Origin: Liolophura sinensis
Taxonomy: Eukaryota; Mollusca; Polyplacophora; Chitonida; Chitonidae
DNA: 64,000 nucleotides
Direction of reading: 5' to 3'
NCBI RefSeq assembly: GCF_032854445.1
Contig: NC_088295.1
Coordinates: forward strand, 1,740,501 to 1,804,500
The translations under genes and the position numbers were made by a program. The notes beneath the pieces were generated by a model. That model was not told the origin of the DNA. It did not search any database and saw only the letters and a program-made list of their open reading frames with translations. Within the stretch, counting starts at the first letter, position 1, and every line of letters starts with the position of its first letter. This document shows positions 48,575 to 58,339 of the stretch, one piece after another.

Positions 48575-50065
48575 CTAATATGGACAAGTACATGCATGTG
48601 ATACCTTTGCCACCAACTGTTTCTTTCTTTTCAGCAAATGGGGAAATGAAACATAAAAATTAATTACAACATCTACATCACATGCTAACATGCTTCAAAA
48701 ATACTGCTTCTCTAATGTGAATGTCACATAACCAGTGGCACAGAACATCTGGTGTGACTATCTGAATATCCCCCCAAATAATATATTATGTTCTAGAAAC
48801 AGCTGCAATGGTGGAAAAATCTCCAACCACCTCTTCAAATAACCCCTGTGTATTAATTCATCCATATCTGTATGTTGCTCTCATCTTGATTCCTTTTCAC
48901 TTCACCAATAATTTTACGATACCACTTTCTTGAGTTTCTAGTAGACATCAGCAGGAATGTTCAGCTGACAAGATACTAAGGCTCTAGTATGACTGACCAG
49001 CTGTTTCTTCTGAGTCAGCCTCCAAGTAATATCATCAGCAATCAATAAACCCTAAAACTGATAGGCATCAACACTCGGCCGAAGTCCAACTGAACACCCG
49101 AACTAGCACTTGAGCAAAGACTAAAACACGGCTGCCTTAATCCCAGCCTGACAACTCGTATTATTAAGAAATTCCTCCAAAATGGATGCACCAATGATTG
49201 GCACTGAGATGAGAAGATTGCAGCCACTAAAGCTGTCAACTTGAGGGTGGGACTGGGTTGACTGGGGGCGGCTAGGGGCGGACTGTTGCCGGCTGGGGTA
49301 AGGTGTAACAGTCTGTGCCATACACAATCTGATGGTCGTAACTCCTCGCTGCAAACTGATTGGATCAAAGTGTCTGGCTGAGCGCTCCGCTGCTCACAAC
49401 CATGCAGATTAAAATTCTAATAGCCTCATCAATAGGCTAGTCCATGACTCAAACACAATGAATCACGAGTCTCCAGAGGGAAGTTTTTGCAACAGGCTAT
49501 TCAACAAGGATTCCGCAGCTCAACGGAACCAGCAGCCAGTTGTAAAACTACACTGTGGTACTTATATACGGGATGTGCACCCTAAAGCAGGGTGTCAGAT
49601 GACAAGTGGCCGTGGTGGAGTCACTGATCTCTTCTGACAAATCACTAGATCCCAGGATAATCCTCAAGGTGATCAGCCGGTGGTACAGGGCCACACTGAC
49701 CTGTTACGTAACAGGACTCATGTACTTCACCTTTACAATGACAATGCTTTATAAACTATTTAACACATTTAGTATGTTTTAAGCTGATTTACGTGAGTTT
49801 TTCACATCTGATCAACCGGTTACATGATAGAGGATTTAACAACTGAAAAAGATTTTATAACCATCTTTCACACGATGCCTCTTAAAGACGTTCCTTATGG
49901 CACAGAATAAGAGATGAGTTTCAGACATGGTGAAGTAGGTGATCGGTGATCGGTGATCAGTGATCGGTAAATTAATGTCAAAAAAAAGCCTCCTAATATT
50001 TTTTTACAAGTCACATGATACTTTATGTCAAAGAATGAGAGTTAGACAGAGAAGTTACCTGAGTT
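48575..50065. other. Unassigned sequence
   Basis: About 1.5 kb with no recognised gene. A short GATCGGT-based repeat (about four units) lies at 49939-49968. A 77-codon - strand frame at 49121-49354 is proline/serine-rich at its start but matches nothing I know. Confidence 0.5.
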
Positions 50066-50392
50066 ATGTGTACCTTATCACCCCTTCTCAACATACATGT
50101 GTACCTCATCACCCCTTCTCAACATACATGTGTACCTTATCACCCCTTCTCAACATACATGTGTACCTTATCACCCCTTCTCAACATACATGTATACCTT
50201 ATCACCCCTTCTCAACATACATGTGTACCTTATCACCCCTTCTCAACATACATGTATACCTTATCACCCCTTCTCAACATACATGTGTACCTTATCACCC
50301 CTTCTCAACATACATGTATACCTTATCACCCCTTCTCAACATACATGTATACCTTATCACCCCTTCTCAACATATATGTATACCTTATCACA
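50066..50392. repeat. 31-bp minisatellite, about 10.5 copies
   Basis: The unit contains CTTATCACCCCTTCTCAACA followed by TACATGTGTAC. Anchors fall 31 bp apart from 50071. Since 31 is 1 modulo 3 and the unit has no stop in any + frame, all three + frames are open through the array (122-159 codons). This is an artefact of the repeat. Confidence 0.96.
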
Positions 50393-51354
50393 CATTTTCA
50401 TTCTATCCAGCTCTATGAATTTATCTCCCTCTAGCTATGCTATAAGCAAAACAATTCCATGCAATATACTTGCGGTAAGCGTTTACCGGTCTTATCAGCT
50501 GGTGATATCCTCAGCGTACAAACACAGCTTGTCATATCACCCACCAACACTTTTGGCCTGTTTGGGTGGCACATAACGCCTTCATGTCTACAATACCTAT
50601 ACAGGTATTTTCACACAATTTGATTATCATAAATCACTTAAGAGCAATATGCCATTTCTGCTGAGTCAAATTTGATATAAGCAGGTTTAGAACAGACTTT
50701 TGTTCTGCATATATTGATTTAGACATGTTCATAATGAAACATATTCAACACTAAAGCCAAATCACCGAACTGATATACAATACAGAACACCAATTTTCAT
50801 GACTATTTATCTGTTGTGTAAAATGCTTTATGTCACAAGTAGCACCAACCATTCCCAAACCACTGGTATTGACATGCCATACCGCGTGTCTGGCATCCTC
50901 TGTTTTTGCAGTTTCTCATCACGCGCATGATTACATTTGACCCACACCACCCTGTTACTAGACGGTGGTATCACACCATTCCTGTTAGAGGAGTCTGACT
51001 CAGCAGATATTACAGTGCAATTGAAAATTATAGTTAAGATCAGGCCTGGAAATAACTCATTCCACTTAGTAACAGGGGAAGGATGAGCTTGTTTAATTCT
51101 GATGAAATGACATAACTGTGAAAGCAATTTATGAGAATTTGACCACATTGTTTTTGACAATTTCATATCTGTATACTTATACAATTTGTTCTTGAATGAA
51201 TTATGAACCCCTGACATTCCTCACATCAAATTCTTCCAGTCATGAACAAAAAATTGACATGTTCAAATCAACTTCAGATCAAACAGAAAACTGGGGAAAG
51301 GCTTAGAATCAACTGGAATAGATAACATCATGTATTCATATTAAACAACTTAAA
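50393..51354. other. Unassigned sequence
   Basis: A 129-codon - strand frame (50828-51217) is the longest non-repeat frame in this part, but I recognise no domain and its composition is not clearly coding. Confidence 0.5.
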
Positions 51355-51356
51355 TA

Positions 51357-52189
51357 CAGTCAAACCTGTTGTATGCGGCCAGTGAAGGGACATGTAAATA
51401 GTGGCCGCATATGACAGTTGGCCACATAGGAGAGGTTGTGAAGACCAAGCCAAATCACAACTGAATTAAGTTTCACGAAATCTACACATGTAGGTCTACA
51501 TAATAATCTTATATATAATTGTTAAAGCACTAACAACTACATAAATTTCATAGAAATATAACAGTTGTGGTAAAATAATAACTCAATAATTTCAAGTTTT
51601 GTGGAGTAGATCTATGGACTTCATGCACTTAACAGGCGATTAAAGAAAGAGAAATGAAAACACACCACCATTTGCCTGCAAAGATAATGGCCAAGCAAGC
51701 CAGATAATTTGTCAAAGAAACCATTCATGGGAGGAACCACAGGAGGCCAGATTATATCCGATTATATCTGAGTTTGCCCGCTGTTTATGGCATTCATAGC
51801 GCGGACCTCAGCATGGAGCTAATCCACTGCCACAGTGCAGAGGTGTCCGGACAATAACCAGCTAGGCCTCATTAAAGAACAGTTCACTTCAGTGCTATTG
51901 ACCAATAATGTTCACACTTCACTTGTTATCACAAAGTGGCAGGTTGTAACTTTTAATCAGTACAAAAACTATTGAAATTGGGTGGTCGCCATTTTGAAAT
52001 TTTTGAATGTCCGATGCGGCAATCATCATTACTGTTGAAAGTCTCGGCCGCTCAGGACAGGCTGATACAGAATTTGGTGGCAAAATATATTGGCCGCTCA
52101 ACACGCTGGACAGGTGCCCGCATATTACAGGTCATTTAACATGGCAGATGGACGCTGATTACAGGTGGCTGTAGGTACAGGTTTGACTG
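51357..52189. mobile_element. Non-autonomous pogo/mariner-type element, TA-flanked
   Basis: The left end CAGTCAAACCTGT and right end ACAGGTTTGACTG are perfect 13-bp terminal inverted repeats. A TA dinucleotide flanks each side (51355-51356 and 52190-52191), as in Tc1/mariner and pogo/Tigger transposons. The 833-bp interior has no transposase frame. The right subterminal zone repeats a CCTGTAAT...GCG motif on the - strand, and both ends carry GCGGCC/GGCCGC-type motifs that could be transposase sites. Confidence 0.88.
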
Positions 52190-52411
52190 TATTAATTTTA
52201 GTTATCACACACATGTATATCCATAGCCCAATCCGTTAAACACCTCTGCTGGGGCCATTATTACACAATGACAATGATCACAGCGACATATTTTACACAT
52301 TCCTAAACTTTCCTAAAAATAATTATAAAATCAGTGCATGAAAAACATGACAAAAATGTAAATTTTGACCAGGTTTGAAGATTAGAACTCCATGTAGTGT
52401 ATAACTCAGTT

Positions 52412-52560
52412 CAGCAGAGATGTTGTGGTAGACTTCACAATGCTAGGGACTGGAGACTGGGTCGGCAGTTTCAGATTATGACAAGAAACAGCAGAGATGT
52501 TTTGGTAGACTTCACAATGCTAGGGTTTGGAAAGCGAGTCAGTAGTCTCACATTAGGACA
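52412..52560. repeat. 77-bp tandem duplication
   Basis: CAGCAGAGATGTTGTGGTAG at 52412 and CAGCAGAGATGTTTTGGTAG at 52489 begin two copies. Both continue with ACTTCACAATGCTAGGG and then diverge by about a quarter. Confidence 0.85.
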
Positions 52561-53211
52561 CGATTTTCAGCAACAAAACAACAGGAGAGGCAAAATTCTT
52601 CTAACAAACAAATGAAAGTATTTTCTGTTGAGTGTGTCTATTTCTAAAGTACAATAAGTACATGTCTTTTATGAGACAGTTGAAGTTATCTCCTAATATT
52701 AGAATTCCACTCAAACTGACACATAATAAATTTGCTGACATATCTAACCATATGACCAGACACAGGCAGACTGGTGAGGCCTCAAGATCTAATCTTTCAC
52801 AAGGTCAGGTTTATCTAATATTCTTGTTAGCCAATCATATTCTATCATCTTCAAAGAAAAGACAACACTAGACCAAAAGTATATTAGTCCATGGGCCAGA
52901 CATGACACGAGGTCCAAACCTAATTGGTACTAACATGTTTGTAGGGTCAGTAAAAGTAAATTAAGACATGATAGCCTTTCTGTACTGGTAACTTTATTAG
53001 ACATTTTGATAAAGTGAAAAATCACACTATAAGGCATTGTGCAAATTACAAAAAGCAAGAAAAATGTTAAATAAATATATCGTGAACTCTCAATTAATAA
53101 TATAATACAAACAATTTAAAATGGTAGTTTGTATTGTTTATGAAGGAAAGAAAATTTTGCAGTCAACATTTTGCCTGTTTCATGTTATTAGCTGAATATT
53201 CAGCTGACCTG
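52561..53211. other. Unassigned sequence
   Basis: AT-rich; no gene or element recognised. Confidence 0.5.
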
Positions 53212-54095
53212 TATATTTACATGTTGCAAGGCTTTCAGCTAAGTTGGTGACAGTTAATCAACAGTTTATGTGCCCATATTTACATGTTGCAAGGCTTTCA
53301 GCTAAGTTGGTGACAGTTAATCAACAGTTTATGTGCCCATATTTACATGTTGCAAGGCTTTCAGCTAAGTTGGTGACAGTTAATCAACAGTTTATGTGCC
53401 CATATTTACATGTTGCAAGGCTTTCAGCTAAGTTGGTGACAGTTAATCAACAGTTTATGTGCCCATATTTACATGTTGCAAGGCTTTCAGCTAAGTTGGT
53501 GACAGTTAATCAACAGTTTATGTGCCCATATTTACATGTTGCAAGGCTTTCAGCTAAGTTGGTGACAGTTAATCAACAGTTTATGTGCCCATATTTACAT
53601 GTTGCAAGGCTTTCAGCTAAGTTGGTGACAGTTAATCAACAGTTTATGTGCCCATATTTACATGTTGCAAGGCTTTCAGCTAAGTTGGTGACAGTTAATC
53701 AACAGTTTATGTGCCCATATTTACATGTTGCAAGGCTTTCAGCTAAGTTGGTGACAGTTAATCAACAGTTTATGTGCCCATATTTACATGTTGCAAGGCT
53801 TTCAGCTAAGTTGGTGACAGTTAATCAACAGTTTATGTGCCCATATTTACATGTTGCAAGGCTTTCAGCTAAGTTGGTGACAGTTAATCAACAGTTTATG
53901 TGCCCATATTTACATGTTGCAAGGCTTTCAGCTAAGTTGGTGACAGTTAATCAACAGTTTATGTGCCCATATTTACATGTTGCAAGGCTTTCAGCTAAGT
54001 TGGTGACAATTAATCAACAGTTTATGTGCCCATATTTACATGTTGCAAGGCTTTCAGCTAAGTTGGTGACAGTTAATCAACAGTTCATGTGCCCA
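53212..54095. repeat. 63-bp minisatellite, 14 nearly identical copies
   Basis: GGTGACAGTTAATCAACAG begins at 53246 and last at 54065, exactly 13 x 63 bp apart. Only two substitutions are visible inside the array (GACAATTAATC near 54005 and CAGTTCATG at the end). Units of 21 codons without a stop produce a 305-codon + strand frame (53244-54161). The lack of any third-position bias in the differences, of a start context and of splice sites argues against a protein. The near-perfect identity implies very recent expansion or active gene conversion. Confidence 0.98.
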
Positions 54096-54325
54096 GCTGT
54101 GTACATCTTTTATTTACACTCATTATTACGATGGTTTAAAGTGAATGAAGTCAGGCACTAAATATGAATTAATTGATAAAGTAGTATTCCAGAAATGCTC
54201 TGAAAATATTTTTAAAATCCTATACTGCTTATCAACTAAATAAATAGCAAAGAATCATCAGTACCTATAGCCACTCATTTGGTGACCCCATTATGCCATG
54301 TAATGGCAGCTATCTAGAGTGATAT

Positions 54326-54373
54326 CACATAACCTCGGAGCTCTCCCGTCACATAACCTCGGAGCTCTCCCGT
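54326..54373. repeat. 24-bp tandem duplication
   Basis: Two identical adjacent copies of a 24-bp unit beginning CACATAACCTCGGAGCTCTC. Confidence 0.95.
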
Positions 54374-55133
54374 ACCAGTCTCCTGCCCAGCATATTTGCA
54401 TTGTGGCACGGGCAGCCGTTCTCAGTTACCTGCTCATAAATGTGTGGTCCAAAATGTATCAGTTTAACACTTAAACTAGCCGCAAAATCCAATTTATTGT
54501 ATCAATGTCTGTCTATCCACCATAAGAAGCCACACTGACAATCGAATGCTATTAGGTTTTTTGACCGCCAATTATCACATGATGCTTTCAGTGTCAGTGA
54601 TTGGCTAAGATCATAAGGGCTTCTACAACATGGCTACTAGGAGTGAATTGTCCATCAGTGCCATATCCCCAGTGCTGAACTTCATCTTCTTGTCTTTCAA
54701 AACTGTCTAGAATTTTTTACATATTTTTCTATGATAACTGTGTCCTATATCATTTTTTCTATGCGTATATAGTGGCAGACTTTTTATTCGCTTAAAGTTA
54801 GATTAGCTCAGGTAAGTAAATGTTGTCACTTCCTTACCTACGATCTACAAGTTTGAAAATTACAATGTCAGAGCAAAACTTTGATCAGATTTATTGATTT
54901 TCCATCAAGAATACTGGTAACTGAAAGTTCATCCAAAGTTCTGGACTAAATTATTCCGCAATACTCTGGGTAGAGTGTAAATCTTTACTTTGAAGTCAGA
55001 CACAAAACAAAGAAAAAACACGATTATAAAGTGTATGCAAGACGAAATAATTTCCTTCAAATCTTTAAAACCAAGTAAATTCCCTTTAAAACACTGGATA
55101 CCTGAGTGTTCTTTTCTAACCCTATTGTGAACA
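54374..55133. other. Unassigned sequence
   Basis: No supported gene. A short - strand frame ends at a possible donor near 54426, but it is not continued convincingly. Confidence 0.5.
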
Positions 55134-55146
55134 GTGACATCACATA

Positions 55147-55415
55147 TTTATTTATTTGTTTATTTGATTGGTGTTTTACGCTGTACTCAAGAATATTTCA
55201 CTTATACAATGCGGCCAGCATTATGGTGGGAGGAAACCGGGCAGAGCCCAGGGGAAACCCACGACCATCCGCAGGTTGCTGGCAGACCTTCCCACGTACG
55301 GCCGGAGAGGAAGCCAGCATGAGCTGGACTTGAACTCACAGCGACCGCAACGGCGAGAGGCTCCTGGGTCACTGCGCTGTGCTAGCGCACTAACTGACTG
55401 AGCCACGGAGGCCCC
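55147..55415 (-). mobile_element. Full-length tRNA-headed SINE with 13-bp target duplication
   Basis: The best copy of the family in the window. On the - strand it starts GGGGCCTCCGTGGCTCAG, has a B box GTGAGTTCAAGTCC, the shared body (GGTTTCCTCCCACCATAATG) and the tail GTAAAACACCAATCAAATAA followed by AAAT-type repeats. The target GTGACATCACATA is duplicated at 55134-55146 and 55416-55428, which defines the 269-bp element exactly and shows retroposition. Its low decay suggests a fairly young insertion. Confidence 0.96.
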
Positions 55416-55428
55416 GTGACATCACATA

Positions 55429-56025
55429 AGGTTTTTGCCACTTAACAAATGCATTCTGCTAAACTACTACATTAAAATGGACCCACATACTTGTATAGTG
55501 CCATAAATGCATTACCTGAATAGACCCTAAAGCAAATTCTTCCTTAATGGATACATCATTGGTTGATGAAGACACTACTCTACAAATGAGGCAGCCTGGC
55601 ACCATTCCGTGTTTTGATGATGACTCTGAATCCTGGATACTGCTAGAAGATTAGGTTCATGAAACATTTTACAACGAGCGTTGGACATCAGGCAATAGAA
55701 CTGGGACACAGGCAAATTTCAAACATGTAACATGAACTGCTAATGCAGTAGCACTTTCACCATGACAAAGACTTGACTGTACTAACCCAAGGTGCTTGGG
55801 ACTTACCCTTAACTATCACTTGTAGATTTCCTAGGGATACAACAACTATTTCCATGCAGAGTGTTCCACCCAAAATGTTGTTTGACAGATCTCCAGTTAT
55901 TCCTTAGAGATGAAATTGTGCGAGTACTCTCTCCCAGAAGTAAAGCAGAGAAACATGTTTATCATGTAGATGCAAATGTTCTCTTCTGAGCGAAAACAAA
56001 TGAGCCTCCTGTCCAGTTTGCTTTG
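55429..56025. other. Unassigned sequence with one possible - strand exon
   Basis: An open - strand segment at 55516-55639 lies between a possible acceptor (CTAATCTTCTAGCAG) and a possible donor (CAG|GTAATG). It reads HGMVPGCLICRVVSSSTNDV then SIKEEFALGSIQ. I recognise no family, so it is not called as a gene. Confidence 0.3.
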
Positions 56026-57190
56026 CTTGGTGCAGATGGCAACAGACTTAGAACAGCAATCCAAAAACTTGACCAAAGAATCTTTGCCCTACACATGACG
56101 GACATGGCAACAGACTTAGACCAGCAATCCAAAAACTTGACCAAAGAATCTCTGCCCTGCACAAGACAGACATGGCAGCAGACTTGGACCAGCAATCCAA
56201 AAACTTGACCAAAGAATCTCTGCCCTGCACATGACGGACATGGCAGCAGACTTGGACCAGCAATCCAAAAACTTGACCAAAGAATCTCTGCCCTGCACAT
56301 GACGGACATGGCAGCAGACTTGGGCCAGCAATCCAAAAACTTGACCAAAGAATCTCTGCCCTGCACATGACGGACATGGCAGCAGACTTGAGCCAGCAAT
56401 CCAAAAACCTGACCAAAGAACTTCTGCCCTACACATGACGGACATGGCAGCAGACTTGGAGCACCAATCCAAAAACCTGACCAAAGAACCTCTGCCCTGC
56501 ACATGACGGACATGGCAGCAGACTTGGAACACCAATCCAAAAACCTGACCAAAGAACCTCTGCCCTGCACATGACAGACATGGCAGCAGACTTGGAGCAC
56601 CAATCCAAAAACCTGACCAAAGAACCTCTGCCCTGCACATGACGGACATGGCAGCAGACTTGGAACACCAATCCAAAAACCTGACCAAAGAATCTTTGCC
56701 CTACACATGACGGACATGGCAAAAGACTTCCAAAAGCAATCCAAAAACTTGACCAAAGAATCTTTGCCCTACACATGACAGACATGACAATAGACTTCCA
56801 AAGGCAATCCAAGAACCTGACCAAAGAATCTCTGCCCTACACATGACGGACATGACAACAGACTTATAACACCAATCCAAAAACTTGACCAAAGAATCTT
56901 TGCTCTGCACATGACGGACATGACAACAGACTTAGACCAGCAACCCAAAAACCTGACCAAAGAATCTTTGCTCTGCACATGACGGACATGACAACAGACT
57001 TAGAACATCAATTCGAAAACTTGACCAAAGAATCTTTGCTCTGCACATGACGGACATGACAACAGACTTAGAACACCAATCCAAAAACCTGACCAAAGAA
57101 TCTTTGCTCTGCACATGACGGACATGACAACAGACTTATAACACCAATCCAAAAACTTGACCAAAGAATCTTTGCCCTGCACATGACGGA
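56026..57190. repeat. 68-bp minisatellite, about 17 copies
   Basis: GACCAAAGAATCT then CTGCCCTGCACATGACGGAC repeats every 68 bp (anchors at 56101 and 56169). The copies fall into subtypes that run in blocks: CAGCAATCC on the left, CACCAATCC in the middle, and TTTGCTCTGC on the right. This is evidence of local duplication of groups of units. The - strand frame of 264 codons (55962-56756) is produced by the array. Confidence 0.96.
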
Positions 57191-58339
57191 CCTCTATGCT
57201 GCAGTCATGCATTAGAAGCTCTAGATTGTGCTCAAACAGGAGTCCTCTTCCAGAAATAGCGGTGTAATAAATAACCATTCATCTGTTCCTCCAGAAGTCA
57301 TGCTGGGGAGGAACAGAAACTGACTGTCGGAGTTAATGAAAAAAGGAATGTTCTCCTTCTAAATCAAAAAGCGCTATACTTAACAGATTTAACATCAAGG
57401 TCAAAAAGTCGCACAATCATGTTTCAGAGTGAGTTAGATGAATCATTTTACATTTTTTTTTTGGATGAGAAGAGAAATCTTCTCCTTTATCCAGAAAGCT
57501 TGGATAATTGGGTAATTAATTCTTTATCCAGAAAGCTTGGGTAATTAAAGCCACCATGCAAATAAAACATCAAATTAAGAAGTAAGATGTTGATTAAACA
57601 TCCATGGCACCCATGACAGATAAATGAGAGTGTGAATGTCTCTCTAAAAGAATCAAAAGTCTTGCAGTTTCCTTTGGTGTTTGGGGCCATGGAAAGACTC
57701 CTGCTGTGTGCCAACTGGAATTCATCATTTGGATATTTAGACTTGAAGTCAACAGTTAACTGTTAACACAACTATGATAGAATGCCCTAAAACATAAACT
57801 TTTTGTCTTCTGTTGTTTCCTTAATGCAAAGAAAACTGCTGATGTAGCCCTTTTCGCCCCTTCTGATTCTTTCATCAACAAATCTGCCATTATACTTGAG
57901 CTTGAATAATTCCTAAAGGTTTCTGAGTTCATTGGGGGTTCAAAAAGCAAAATTACTGTATGACTGTTGGCAATGTGTGAGATAGCACATTGAACAATAA
58001 GTATGTTTATTAAAGGGGACATACAAGGCTACTCATCTGTGAGGGCTTTCATATCAAGACATGAAGTAAAGACATGTGCCAGCCTAAAAATAGTGAGGAG
58101 ATTTGGCCACCCTGGTCCGTACCGATAGGTGAAATTTTGGGTCTTGGGCCATGGACTATATGCCTCTGCAAAGTATTCTATGCAAAGTTTTAAAACCACA
58201 CCTTTTCATTTTTGTGATATTTCATAAACACCATATTGCCTGTCAAAGTAAGCAAAATAGCACAGATTGAACAAATCAAACGTCTTGCCATGTTAACAAT
58301 TTTAACAAATCACTCATGTTATGTTATTTCTCTGACAAG
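57191..58339. other. Unassigned sequence
   Basis: TTTATCCAGAAAGCTTGG occurs twice, near 57487 and 57523, each followed by a TAATT stretch. The 88-codon - strand frame at 57756-58022 has no recognised domain. Confidence 0.5.

Noticed and set aside
50066-50576. Three overlapping + strand frames of 122-159 codons
   Set aside because: A 31-bp unit without stops opens all three frames at once, which is diagnostic of a repeat artefact.
50828-51217. 129-codon - strand open frame
   Set aside because: No recognised domain, no splice context, and AT-rich codon choice like the surrounding non-coding sequence.
53244-54161. 305-codon open frame
   Set aside because: Produced entirely by a 63-bp tandem unit with no stop codon. 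No start context, splice sites or family match.
54240-54500. Two short - strand segments with possible splice sites
   Set aside because: Their phases do not join with each other or with the 55.5-kb segment, and the first reaches a stop quickly. Likely chance.
55318-55415. tRNA-like sequence
   Set aside because: It is the head of a SINE with a target-site duplication. It cannot form a full cloverleaf with a clear anticodon arm, so it is not a tRNA gene.
55962-57278. Series of - strand frames up to 264 codons with hydrophobic, cysteine-rich repeats
   Set aside because: Translations of a 68-bp minisatellite. Frames shift with each unit and no unique coding sequence flanks them.
57756-58022. 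88-codon - strand frame of mixed composition
   Set aside because: Looks protein-like in places, but no domain, start context or partner exon could be found.
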